The notes under the pieces were generated by a model that saw only the letters and a program-made list of their open reading frames with translations, ran no database searches and had not been told where the DNA came from. From Candidatus Uhrbacteria bacterium (GTDB taxonomy: Bacteria; Patescibacteriota; Patescibacteriia; GWA2-47-26): DNA of 56,390 nucleotides. Location: contig JACPJN010000005.1 of the NCBI GenBank assembly GCA_016187515.1, forward strand, positions 1-56,390, read 5' to 3'. How positions within the stretch are numbered: the first letter of the stretch is position 1; every line of letters starts with the position of its first letter. Positions 1 through 9,093 of this stretch are shown one piece after another. Position numbers and translations under genes: made by a program.

Positions 1-82
1 TGCGGACCCTTCTATGAAAATAACGATCGGCGATCTCCTTTCTTTGAATGGGGGTGAGCCGTGTAGATTTATGAATTGTCAT
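1..82 (-). CDS. IS481-like transposase, N-terminal fragment (runs off the left end)
   Basis: Reverse complement reads MTIHKSTRLTPIQRKEIADRYFHRRVR..., typical IS481/IS3-type transposase N-terminus; truncated by contig end. Confidence 0.75.
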   Translation of the reverse strand, partial: MTIHKSTRLTPIQRKEIADRYFHRRVR

Positions 83-127
83 AGTGTTCCCACTTTATCC
101 CAAGAATGGTAAAGTGTGAACAACGCG
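1..127 (-). mobile_element. Partial IS481-like element (upstream end), inner boundary at inverted repeat TGTGAACAACGCG (115-127)
   Basis: Same terminal sequence occurs inverted at 56264-56276 next to the transposase C-terminus. Confidence 0.75.
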
Positions 128-135
128 GCGATTTC

Positions 136-1215
136 TTACACTTTAACATACTGCGCAAACGTAATCCGTGGCTCACAATCGCGGTAGCCGGCCACCAGCC
201 AAGTCAGCGTGAGGTTATGCGTACGCAGAGCAAGGCCAGCGGCGCGCAGAACTGACGGATCGGCGGAGTAGCGCAGCAGCGTTTCCAAGCCGCCGGGATT
301 TGCCACAACGTCGGCGATTGATCGCGCCACTTCGCAAGTAGCGCGCAAATCAAATGGCGGTTTGTGCCTCGCGCGCCATTCCAGCATATCTCGGACAGTG
401 TCCAGCGGAACCGCCTGCGCGCTAAGCCACGGGGCATTGCGCGCAAGTTCACGGACTATTTCCGCCGATACTTGCCCTGATGCGATGCGTAGCGCCAGCT
501 CCAGCAAACAGTGCGCGCAGGAAAAATACTTTGTCAGGGCGGTAATTTCTCCATGCCGGAGTTCGCACAAACGCAGCATTGCCGCGGCCGGTAGCGCGCT
601 AGGCAGAGCGCTTGCGAAATTCCACAGTCGTTCAGTTAGATCCGTATTCGCAAGCGCGATAGGTAATTCCTGGTCGTGTATATGCCCGGCTGGATGTTCA
701 ATCGCCATCCGGACCGCGAGTTGAACGGTTCGCGCGTCGGCGCGCAGAACTTGCGCAAAGCGGATTCCGTCAGATTCCTTTTCAAAGGCAATCTTCAGCG
801 CCGTAATGCCGATTTGCAGAGCTAAAAGACGCTCTGGTTCGGGAAAATGCGCGCGAATTGCCTGGTGCAGAGCCGTAAGATGAGCCAGCACATCGCGCAA
901 GTCCAACCCGACGCCTTCGGCATCAATTAAGAGATCAACCGGAATGACATGCGCGACGCGGCCCGCCGGGGTGTGTACCTTAATGCGTTCAAGATCATCC
1001 CAGATTTTCAGCAGAGTTTCTCCCCGAGGCGCGCCTTTCGCCGCCCGTCGTGTGATTTCACGCATTAAGTAATCCACGAGCGCATCCCGCACGTCTTCTC
1101 CGTCAAAAGCGTATGCGGCGGTAACTCCCTCCAGCAGGAGACCGCGAAATTCATCCGCTGAAAGATCAGCAGCCATCCTTGCGGCGTCCCGAAACAATTT
1201 CTTTTGAACTCTCAT
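136..1215 (-). CDS. Hypothetical protein, 359 aa
   Basis: Long ORF; minus-strand promoter TTGACA-17-TATGCT about 1318-1290. Confidence 0.7.
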   Translation of the reverse strand: MRVQKKLFRDAARMAADLSADEFRGLLLEGVTAAYAFDGEDVRDALVDYLMREITRRAAKGAPRGETLLKIWDDLERIKVHTPAGRVAHVIPVDLLIDAEGVGLDLRDVLAHLTALHQAIRAHFPEPERLLALQIGITALKIAFEKESDGIRFAQVLRADARTVQLAVRMAIEHPAGHIHDQELPIALANTDLTERLWNFASALPSALPAAAMLRLCELRHGEITALTKYFSCAHCLLELALRIASGQVSAEIVRELARNAPWLSAQAVPLDTVRDMLEWRARHKPPFDLRATCEVARSIADVVANPGGLETLLRYSADPSVLRAAGLALRTHNLTLTWLVAGYRDCEPRITFAQYVKV

Positions 1216-1403
1216 GAGTGGATCCTTTCAAAGAGCGCTTCAGCGGGCGATTGCCCCGTTGGGTTTCCGGAAACGGTTTACCCGATTTAAGCATAGCAAT
1301 TGCCGGTTAGGGTGTCAAGATAAGCCCCGGCGCTTTTCAATTCGGAACCTTGCCACTATGCCGATTCTTGTTATAATCGCGGGTTGATCTGGACAGGACC
1401 TCA

Positions 1404-1439
1404 AGGATCTATAATAAGCGATCGCTTATTATAGATCCT
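1404..1439. repeat. 36-bp perfect palindrome AGGATCTATAATAAGCGATCGCTTATTATAGATCCT
   Basis: Exact self-complementarity with no loop, centred on GCGATCGC. Confidence 0.9.
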
Positions 1440-1532
1440 ACCCAACGGTGTCTAGATGAGTATTGATGGGGGGGATGGCGGGCTTGACGGCCGCGCTGTG
1501 GTTGGGTAGGATGGGAGTAGGAGGTGTTCCCC

Positions 1533-1736
1533 ATGAGTCAAACAAATTGGGTTCTCCCGTTCATCATCCTGTTTCTCCTGATGGCACTGTTGCTTGCATG
1601 GCGAACCTGGGTAGTGAAGGTCCTTTGGGCACAGCCGCAAAAGAGATCAGCGCGAATTCTTCTCGCCGTGTCCTTTGTTCTCCTATTGGCATGCGCAATA
1701 GGAGCCCCGCTACTCGGTGAAATCATGAGGCGATAG
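1533..1736 (+). CDS. Small two-TM membrane protein
   Basis: RBS AGGAGG upstream; MSQTNWVLPFIILFLLMALLLAW...; terminator-like hairpin downstream. Confidence 0.65.
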   Translation: MSQTNWVLPFIILFLLMALLLAWRTWVVKVLWAQPQKRSARILLAVSFVLLLACAIGAPLLGEIMRR

Positions 1737-1767
1737 TGAGGCATGCGCTTCAGCATCCGGTTCTTTC

Positions 1768-1808
1768 CCGCCTTGGTTCCCCTTCGGGGCCCGGGCTTTT
1801 TTTCTTTT
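1768..1808 (+). terminator. Rho-independent terminator-like hairpin with T tract
   Basis: GGTTCCCCTTCGGGGCCCGGGCTTTTTTTC. Confidence 0.6.
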
Positions 1809-1964
1809 TACATTATGGGTTTTTAAATTCTCCCGCACGATTGGTATCCTTGTTCTATTTCTGATACAATAATAATTGTCATTCCCGTGGAAACGGGAAT
1901 CCACGATTGGTCGATTGTGGATACCCGATCGCGGTCGGGGATGACCGTAAGTACATACATTACT

Positions 1965-3347
1965 ATGCAAAAGAATATCGTCATTCTTGGCGCGGGGTTT
2001 GGAGGGGTGCGGTGCGCGCTGGACCTGGCAGGGAAGGTGCCGCACGATTGGAAGGTAATCCTTGTTGATCGCAATGCGTACCATTTGTACTATCCGAGGT
2101 TGTACGAGGAAGTGATACCTCACGTATCACGTAACACGTATCACGTAACACGAAAATGCGCAGTTGACGTGAACGAGATTTTGAAAGGGACCAGGGTGGA
2201 GTTTGCGCAAGGGGAGGTGCAGGGGATTGATTGCAAAACCAAAACCGTTGTCATTTCGACCAAGCGACTCGATGGAGCGCGTGGAGAAATCTCTACCGCG
2301 AGAAATACGTATGGTAAAGAGATCTCTCGACTTCGGCCTCCGGCCTCCGCTCGAGATGACGAAAATTTTTCTTTAGCTTATGACTATCTGGTGCTTGCTT
2401 TTGGAGCGGATGCGGATTATTTTGGGATTCCGGGACTTAAGGAATATGCCTGTACGCTTAAGAGTTTGGAGGATGCGGAGATGATTCGGGAGCGGGTGGG
2501 GGAGTTTCTTAGGGTTCATAACCCACCCCGACCCCCTTCTACCCCCAGGGAGAGAGAGACGCCTTTTTCAATCGTGATCGGGGGGGCGGGAGCAACTGGA
2601 GTAGAAGTCGCGGCCGAACTGGCGTATTTATTTCGCAAGATTCCGCAAGAGCGGTGGTCAATTACGCTGGTGGAGGCGCTAAGCCACGTGCTGTGGATGT
2701 TTCCGCCAGCAGTGGGCCGGTATGCGCATAAGCGGCTCGAGGAGTTGGGAGTGAAGCTCATGCTGGATACATGTATTAAGGAGGTACTGGGTGGAGAGCG
2801 TGGAGTTGAAGTAGTCCTTGCCCCGCGGCCGCTGAAACCCGGAGAAAAGGAAAGCGAACTGGCGTGTGATTTTTTGCCGGAGCATGAAAAACGCGTGGCC
2901 GCTGACATTTTGCTTTGGGCCGGCGGTGTGCGTGCCAACACTTTAATTGCGCAGTGCGGGATTCCGACTGATCGCAAGGGACGGGTAGAAGTGGATGAAC
3001 ACTTAGTGGTGAAGGGAATGGAGGGTGTGTTTGCAATTGGCGACAACGCGGCGCTTACGGATCCGACTTCAAAGCAGCCGGTTCCGGCAATTGCCCAGGC
3101 CGCGCTTCTTGAAGGCAAGATCGCGGCGGAAAACATCGCGCGCGCAATCCGCGGACAACCGCTGGCGCTCTACCCTTTCCCACAATTTCCCGCCATTGTG
3201 CCGCTGGGCAGACGCGATGGGGTGGCCTTGCTGGGCAACCGCGTGCTGTGCGGATTGCCCGCATGGTTACTTCGCCAAATGGCGGATGGCCGATATTTTG
3301 CGAGCATTGTGGGATGGCGGAAGGCGTTGAAAAGGTGTATACTGTGA
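1965..3347 (+). CDS. NDH-2-like NAD(P)/FAD-dependent oxidoreductase, with in-frame repeat insertions
   Basis: MQKNIVILGAGFGGVRCALDLA Rossmann motif, GGAGATGVEVAAEL second nucleotide site, GDNAALTD; start shifted to the ATG at 1965. Confidence 0.85.
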   Translation: MQKNIVILGAGFGGVRCALDLAGKVPHDWKVILVDRNAYHLYYPRLYEEVIPHVSRNTYHVTRKCAVDVNEILKGTRVEFAQGEVQGIDCKTKTVVISTKRLDGARGEISTARNTYGKEISRLRPPASARDDENFSLAYDYLVLAFGADADYFGIPGLKEYACTLKSLEDAEMIRERVGEFLRVHNPPRPPSTPRERETPFSIVIGGAGATGVEVAAELAYLFRKIPQERWSITLVEALSHVLWMFPPAVGRYAHKRLEELGVKLMLDTCIKEVLGGERGVEVVLAPRPLKPGEKESELACDFLPEHEKRVAADILLWAGGVRANTLIAQCGIPTDRKGRVEVDEHLVVKGMEGVFAIGDNAALTDPTSKQPVPAIAQAALLEGKIAAENIARAIRGQPLALYPFPQFPAIVPLGRRDGVALLGNRVLCGLPAWLLRQMADGRYFASIVGWRKALKRCIL

Positions 3348-3351
3348 CCAT

Positions 3352-4626
3352 ATGAAATCAGCGCGGGAGCTAAAAAATATCCGCGGCAAGCGCGTACTGG
3401 TACGGGTTGATTTTAACGTGCCGTTGGCGAAGTCGTCAGTTCACAGTTCACAGTTCACAGTAGAGGACGATACGCGGATCAATGCTGCAATTCCTACGAT
3501 TGAATTTTTGCTCAAAAAGGGGGCGAAGGTGGTGTTGATGAGCCATTTTGGAAGGCCAGGAAAAATTAAAAATGTAAAATTGAAAATGAAAAATGATTTG
3601 GAACCAATTGTGGATCGGCTTAGTGAGTTGTTGAAGAAGAAAGCGGGCGGGGTGGAGAAATGGGATTTTACGCTCATTTACGAGCGAATAAAAAAAATGA
3701 AAGCCGGAGGGATTTTAATGCTTCCGAATTTGCGTTTGCATCCCGGGGAGGAAAAAAATAGCGCGGCATTTGCGCGCGATCTGGCCGGGCTGGGGCAAAT
3801 TTACGTGAACGAAGCATTTTCCGTATGCCACCGTAAGCATGCTTCCGTGGTTGGCGTGCCGAAATTTTTGCCATCCTATGCCGGACTGCAGTTGATGAAA
3901 GAAGTGGAAGTGCTTAGTCGTGTACTCCATAAACCAGAAAAGCCGCTCCTGGCGCTTATGGGTGGCGGAAAAATTGCCGATAAAATCGCACTAATGCGTG
4001 CGATGGTAAAACGCGCAAACGCAGTGCTCGTAGGCGGTGCGTTAGCTACGCATTTTTTCAAAGCCATGGGCTATGGAGTAGGCGACTCGCGCATTGAGGC
4101 CGAGGGGGTGCAGCTGGCCAAGAAGTTAGTGGGGAACCACCGCCATGGCGGGGCAAGTAAAAAAATTGTGCTTCCGCGTGATGTGGTGGTGGGAAGGGAT
4201 GATGGGGAAGGGGCGAGGGTGGTGGAGGTTCTGGCCAAGAGCCAAGAGCAAAGAGCAAAGAGCTCTACGCCCTACGCTCTATGCTCTAAGCCAGATGCCG
4301 TTTTAGACATTGGGCCGCAGACCATTTTGGAATATGCCAAACATATTAAAGGCGCGCGCACGCTGATCTGGAACGGGCCAATGGGGCTTTATGAGATAAA
4401 GCGATATTCGCATGGCACCCTTGCGCTTGGTCGGCTGTTTGCCGCGCGCTCGCGTGGGCGCGCATTTGGCGTGGCCGGAGGAGGGGAGACGATTGATGCG
4501 CTCAATCAAACCGGTATGCTGGAATATGTGGACTTTGTTTCCACCGGCGGAGGCGCGATGCTGGAGTTTTTAGGAGGCCGGAAATTACCGGGGATTGAAG
4601 CCCTGCATAACACTGAAAAACACTGA
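3352..4626 (+). CDS. pgk: Phosphoglycerate kinase
   Basis: VLVRVDFNVPL, MSHFGRPG, LMGGGKIADKI, GGGETI; two in-frame repeat segments. Confidence 0.95.
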   Translation: MKSARELKNIRGKRVLVRVDFNVPLAKSSVHSSQFTVEDDTRINAAIPTIEFLLKKGAKVVLMSHFGRPGKIKNVKLKMKNDLEPIVDRLSELLKKKAGGVEKWDFTLIYERIKKMKAGGILMLPNLRLHPGEEKNSAAFARDLAGLGQIYVNEAFSVCHRKHASVVGVPKFLPSYAGLQLMKEVEVLSRVLHKPEKPLLALMGGGKIADKIALMRAMVKRANAVLVGGALATHFFKAMGYGVGDSRIEAEGVQLAKKLVGNHRHGGASKKIVLPRDVVVGRDDGEGARVVEVLAKSQEQRAKSSTPYALCSKPDAVLDIGPQTILEYAKHIKGARTLIWNGPMGLYEIKRYSHGTLALGRLFAARSRGRAFGVAGGGETIDALNQTGMLEYVDFVSTGGGAMLEFLGGRKLPGIEALHNTEKH

Positions 4627-4628
4627 AT

Positions 4629-4886
4629 ATGAACGGAAAAGACACAGAAAATAAAAAATCACTCAAAATTGAAATCGTGGAGAAACTTTCCACGCTGATG
4701 GCCGCCGGATTTGGATTGGTGGCCGCGTTGGCCTGGAACGACGCGATACAGTCGTTGTTTACAACAATCTTTCCCACTGCCTCAAATGTCGTGGCAAAAT
4801 TTGTGTACGCCGGGCTCATTACCGTGCTGGTGGTACTGGTTACCACTCGTCTGGCCCGCCTTGCGGATAGATTAAAAAAAGAATGA
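4629..4886 (+). CDS. DUF5654-like small membrane protein
   Basis: 85 aa with two TM segments and AALAWNDAIQSLF motif. Confidence 0.6.
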   Translation: MNGKDTENKKSLKIEIVEKLSTLMAAGFGLVAALAWNDAIQSLFTTIFPTASNVVAKFVYAGLITVLVVLVTTRLARLADRLKKE

Positions 4887-5026
4887 GAGGTCAGCGAGGT
4901 ACCAGGCGGATCGGTTAGTTGCCGGGGTTTGTCAAGTGTGGTATGATAGGCGTATATAGGATTGCTCGAAAATATGACTCAAAGTGTCAATACTATACGC
5001 AATACAATATTGCAATAACAATAAAT

Positions 5027-5224
5027 ATGACTCAAACAGCACAGATTACTACCACTGAAAGAGAAATTATTATTCGCATTCCTCGTACTGTAGTTGAAAA
5101 GCAAGCAAAGAAAATAGTGAGTATCAGTCATTTACGCGGTTTAATGAAACGATCCCGATACGCGAAAGCGGGATCAGTTGCCGCACAACACGCTGCATGG
5201 AGGAAAGAAAATAATCAACAATAA
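5027..5224 (+). CDS. Small hypothetical protein, possibly antitoxin-like
   Basis: MTQTAQITTTEREIIIRIPRTVVEKQ..., adjacent to hicBA. Confidence 0.45.
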   Translation: MTQTAQITTTEREIIIRIPRTVVEKQAKKIVSISHLRGLMKRSRYAKAGSVAAQHAAWRKENNQQ

Positions 5225-5256
5225 CGTGGGCGTGGGAAGTAACTAATTTTCTTTAT

Positions 5257-5499
5257 ATGCAGATCAGTAACATCCTTACGTACACGGTTTTATTCGAACA
5301 GGCCGAGGAGGGTGGTTATGTGGCATATGCGCCGCTTCTTCCGGGTTGTCATTCGCAGGGTGAAACGCTTGAAGAAGTAGAAGTTAACATTCAAGAGGCA
5401 ATTGAGGCATATCTTGAATCCTTGCGAGCACATGGTGAAGAAGTGCCTGTGGAGCGTAAAATATTTCATGGCAGTGTGACGGTCCCTGTCGCGGTATAG
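5257..5499 (+). CDS. hicB: HicB-family antitoxin
   Basis: GGYVAYAPLLPGCHSQGETLEEVEVNIQEAIEAYL motif. Confidence 0.85.
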   Translation: MQISNILTYTVLFEQAEEGGYVAYAPLLPGCHSQGETLEEVEVNIQEAIEAYLESLRAHGEEVPVERKIFHGSVTVPVAV

Positions 5500-5505
5500 G
5501 AAGCT

Positions 5506-5733
5506 ATGCCCAAAGTTCCACCGCTTCAAGCAAAAGAGGTAGTCCGCGCTCTGAAGCGTCTTGGTTTTATTGAGGATCGACAAAAGGGAAGTCATCTGGT
5601 GATGTGGAATCCAAAGACAGGCGCTCGGACAGTGGTGCCGATGCATTTTGGAAAAACGCTCAAACGAGGACTTCTTTTTGGTATTATTAAAGACGCGCAG
5701 GTAAGCACAGAGGAATTTACCAAAGCATTATGA
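5506..5733 (+). CDS. hicA: HicA-family toxin
   Basis: ALKRLGFIEDRQKGSHLVMWNPKTGARTVVPMH motif; directly after hicB. Confidence 0.85.
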   Translation: MPKVPPLQAKEVVRALKRLGFIEDRQKGSHLVMWNPKTGARTVVPMHFGKTLKRGLLFGIIKDAQVSTEEFTKAL

Positions 5734-7049
5734 AAATCAAAAAAATTTTTGCCCAAGAGATTTTGGATAGCCGGGGAAATCCGACGGTCAAGGTGCGCGT
5801 TATGCTGCGAAATGGCGCGATGGGGGATGCGGCCGTGCCGTCGGGCGCCTCCACCGGCACGCATGAGGCGGCGGAGCTTCGTGATCACGACAAAAAGCGC
5901 TATGGCGGCAAGGGCGTGCTTAAGGCCGTGAAAAATGTAAATACGGTAATCGCAAAAAAGGTGCGCGGCATGAGCGTGGCGAATCTTCGCGCGATTGACG
6001 CAGCCATGATAAAGCTGGATGGCACAAAAAATAAACGCAAGCTCGGCGCCAATGCGATTCTGGGCGTGTCCCTGGCCTGCGCGCATGCTGGCGCCCGCGC
6101 CTCCGGTATGCCCCTTTATAAATGGCTCCGCAAAACTTACTCACTTACTCACTTACTCACTTACTCACTTCCCATCCCCACCATGAACGTCCTCAATGGC
6201 GGGGCGCATGCGGATTGGACTATTGATTTTCAAGAATGCATGATTGTGCCGCAACACCAACTGTTCCGCGAGCGAGTACGGATTGGGTCCGAAGTGTTTC
6301 ACGCCTTGCGCGCAATTTTAAAAGAAAAAGGATTTTCCGTGGGGGTCGGGGATGAAGGCGGATTTGCGCCGCGCCTGAAGCGAAACGCGGATGCCCTGGC
6401 CATGATCGCGCTGGCGGTAAAAAAATCCGGCTATCGTCTTGGCAAAGATGTTTGCTTTGCGATGGATCCGGCGGCATCAGAGTTTTATGATCCTAAGACA
6501 AAAAAATACACCTTGCGCACGGATGGGAAGGCGCTGGATGCGAAGGGCATGATTGCGATGTGGGCGGCGCTCACGAAAAAGTATCCGTTTGTTTCGCTGG
6601 AAGATGGACTGGCCGAGGATGATTGGGAAGGATGGGTTGAGTTGATGCGTACCCTGGCAAAGAGCCAAGAGCAAAGAGCAAAGAGCAAGCATCCGAACTC
6701 TACGCTCTATGCCCTACGCTCTATGCCGTTCATCATTGGGGATGATTTGTTTACCACTAATGTCGCGCGACTAAAGAAAGGGATCGCGCTTAGCGCGGCA
6801 AATGCGATTTTGATTAAAGTAAATCAAATTGGCACGCTTTCCGAAACAATTGATACGATTTTACTTGCGCAAAAACATGGCTATGCGATTTCAGTGTCGC
6901 ATCGTTCGGGCGAGACGGCCGACACGACGATTGCCGATCTTGCGGTGGCAGTGAACGCGGAGTTTATTAAAGCCGGAGCGCCTTCGCGAGGCGAACGTAT
7001 TGCAAAATACAATCGCCTTATGGAAATTGAACAAGAGCTCGCTCATTAA
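5730..7049 (+). CDS. eno: Enolase
   Basis: QEILDSRGNPTVKV, SGASTGTHEA, NVLNGGAHA, VGDEGGFAP, SLEDGLAEDDW, SHRSGETADT. Confidence 0.95.
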   Translation: MKIKKIFAQEILDSRGNPTVKVRVMLRNGAMGDAAVPSGASTGTHEAAELRDHDKKRYGGKGVLKAVKNVNTVIAKKVRGMSVANLRAIDAAMIKLDGTKNKRKLGANAILGVSLACAHAGARASGMPLYKWLRKTYSLTHLLTYSLPIPTMNVLNGGAHADWTIDFQECMIVPQHQLFRERVRIGSEVFHALRAILKEKGFSVGVGDEGGFAPRLKRNADALAMIALAVKKSGYRLGKDVCFAMDPAASEFYDPKTKKYTLRTDGKALDAKGMIAMWAALTKKYPFVSLEDGLAEDDWEGWVELMRTLAKSQEQRAKSKHPNSTLYALRSMPFIIGDDLFTTNVARLKKGIALSAANAILIKVNQIGTLSETIDTILLAQKHGYAISVSHRSGETADTTIADLAVAVNAEFIKAGAPSRGERIAKYNRLMEIEQELAH

Positions 7050-7064
7050 GAAGGAGGATAACGC

Positions 7065-7325
7065 ATGGCCTGTCCATGGTGCAAACAAGCTAACTGTGAC
7101 GGCCCGGAACGTGCCGGACCGTATTGCTGTGAATATGCCAAAGCATGCCGTAGGCGTCCTAGTCCGCCCCATCCGGACGTCGTGTTTCAGATGATCAGAG
7201 GCCGCGTGAGACCCCCGGCACTGGTGCGGATGAGGAAGGGGATATCCGTGCGCGGAGCCGCGTCTTCGCGAAAGAGGGCCGCGGATCAAAATCGTGGAGG
7301 ACCGCGTTCCAAACGCCCCGTTTAA
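7065..7325 (+). CDS. Small Cys/Arg-rich hypothetical protein
   Basis: Strong SD GAAGGAGGATAACGC before ATG; MACPWCKQANCDGPERAGPYCC. Confidence 0.5.
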   Translation: MACPWCKQANCDGPERAGPYCCEYAKACRRRPSPPHPDVVFQMIRGRVRPPALVRMRKGISVRGAASSRKRAADQNRGGPRSKRPV

Positions 7326-7404
7326 GGTCAGCTGCGCTTACGGCAGATTACCTTTTGCGGGGTACCTTCTTTTTTGGCACGCTTTCTGTTATACTATCTC
7401 AAAT

Positions 7405-9003
7405 ATGTCCACACGGCTAAAACCAGTGGTACTCATGATCCTTGACGGATTTGGCATAGCGCCGCCGGGAAACGGCAATGCCATCACGCGCGCCAAGCTG
7501 CCGGTCTATAATCGGTTGATTAGAACGTATCCGGCAGTTACGTTGCGGGCTTCCGGCGATGAAGTCGGCCTTTCTTGGGGAGAGATGGGCAATTCGGAAG
7601 TGGGGCACTTAACCATCGGCGCGGGACGGGTGTTTTATCAGACCCTGCCGCGGATTAATAAATCAATTGAGTCCGGAGATTTTTTCAAAAACGAGGCCTT
7701 TGGGAGAGCAATCCGGCAGGTGAAAAAAGAGGGCGCGACCCTGCACCTTATTGGGCTGGTTTCTCCCGGAGGCGTGCATAGCCATCAGGATCATCTTTAT
7801 AAATTGCTGGAGCTGGCCAAGAAAGAAAAAGTTAAAAATGTCGCGGTGCACGCGATTCTGGACGGACGCGATACGATCCGCGATACCGGAGCGCAATTTA
7901 TCGAAGCCCTGCGGAAAAAGATGAAAGAATTTAAAATTGGAGTGATTGCCTCGATCTCCGGCCGGTATTTTGCCATGGATCGCGACAATCGCTGGGATCG
8001 CACGGGCAAAGCGTATCGGGCGATGGTCGGGAACGGGGAGCGGGGAACGGGGAACGTAGCAACGGCGGAAGATCCCAAAAAAGCGATAGAGCAATCGTAT
8101 AAGGAAAAAGTTTATGATGAGGAATTTGTGCCGACCGTGATTGTGGAAAAAGATAAACCAGTTGCGCCGATTTCCGGAAGCGACGCGGTGATCTTTTTTA
8201 ATTTTCGCGAAGATCGGATGCGGCAGCTGGTTAAGGCCTTCGCGCTTCCCACTTTTGATAAATTCGATCGCGGAGCTTTTCCTAAAGATGCGCTTTTCGT
8301 CACGGTAACCGAATACGAAAAGGATTTGCCGGTTATTGTGGCGTTTCCGCCCGAGATTATTACGACCTGCCTTGCCAAATTGATTAGCGACGCGAAACTC
8401 AAGCAGTTTCATATTGCCGAGACGGAAAAGTACGCGCATGTCACTTTTTTCTTCAATGGCATGACCGAAGCGGCGTTTTCGGGAGAGGATCGCGAGATTA
8501 TTCCCTCGCCAAAGGTGGCCGCTTATGATAAAAAACCGGAGATGTCCGCTAAAGCCGTCGCGGACCGAGTGATCAAAGAGATTCAAAGCGGCAAGCCCGA
8601 TTTTATCGCGCTTAATTTTGCCAATCCGGATATGGTCGCGCATACCGGAGATCTTAAGGCGACGATCGCGGGATTGGAAGCCGTGGACGCGGAAGTGGGC
8701 CGGATTGTTGAGGCGACGCTCGCGAAAGGGGGGATGGCCTTGCTTACCGCCGATCACGGTAACGCGGAAGAGCTCGTTAATTTGCAAACCGGCAAAATGG
8801 ATAAAGAACATTCGACGAATCCGGTACCTTGCGTAGTTATCGGCGCTGCTTACGAGGGCCAAGGCGGGCCGCAAATCGAGGCGGTCGGAGGCGATCTGTC
8901 GCTGCTCCAGCCGGTGGGCACGCTCTCGGACGTGGCGCCCACCGTGCTTAAACTGATGGGACTCAAAAAACCGAGGGAAATGACGGGAGTGCCGCTTGTT
9001 TGA
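7405..9003 (+). CDS. gpmI: 2,3-bisphosphoglycerate-independent phosphoglycerate mutase
   Basis: VVLMILDGFGIAP, MGNSEVGH, HAILDGRDT, TADHGNAE. Confidence 0.95.
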   Translation: MSTRLKPVVLMILDGFGIAPPGNGNAITRAKLPVYNRLIRTYPAVTLRASGDEVGLSWGEMGNSEVGHLTIGAGRVFYQTLPRINKSIESGDFFKNEAFGRAIRQVKKEGATLHLIGLVSPGGVHSHQDHLYKLLELAKKEKVKNVAVHAILDGRDTIRDTGAQFIEALRKKMKEFKIGVIASISGRYFAMDRDNRWDRTGKAYRAMVGNGERGTGNVATAEDPKKAIEQSYKEKVYDEEFVPTVIVEKDKPVAPISGSDAVIFFNFREDRMRQLVKAFALPTFDKFDRGAFPKDALFVTVTEYEKDLPVIVAFPPEIITTCLAKLISDAKLKQFHIAETEKYAHVTFFFNGMTEAAFSGEDREIIPSPKVAAYDKKPEMSAKAVADRVIKEIQSGKPDFIALNFANPDMVAHTGDLKATIAGLEAVDAEVGRIVEATLAKGGMALLTADHGNAEELVNLQTGKMDKEHSTNPVPCVVIGAAYEGQGGPQIEAVGGDLSLLQPVGTLSDVAPTVLKLMGLKKPREMTGVPLV

Positions 9004-9093
9004 GTGAAGTAAATCAGGTGAATCAAGTAAATTAAGTAAATCAAGCCCGTGATTTACCTGTCTTGCCTGATTTACTTGATTTACCCAAAACCC
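9004..9093. repeat. Tandem/inverted repeat segment (GTAAATCAAGTAAATTAAGTAAATCAAG / CTTGATTTAC)
   Basis: Imperfect inverted tandem repeat in the gpmI-mutM gap. Confidence 0.7.

Noticed and set aside
6135-6170. ACTTACTC tandem repeat as a CRISPR-like array
   Set aside because: 8-bp unit without spacers, in frame within eno; no CRISPR array seen anywhere in the window.
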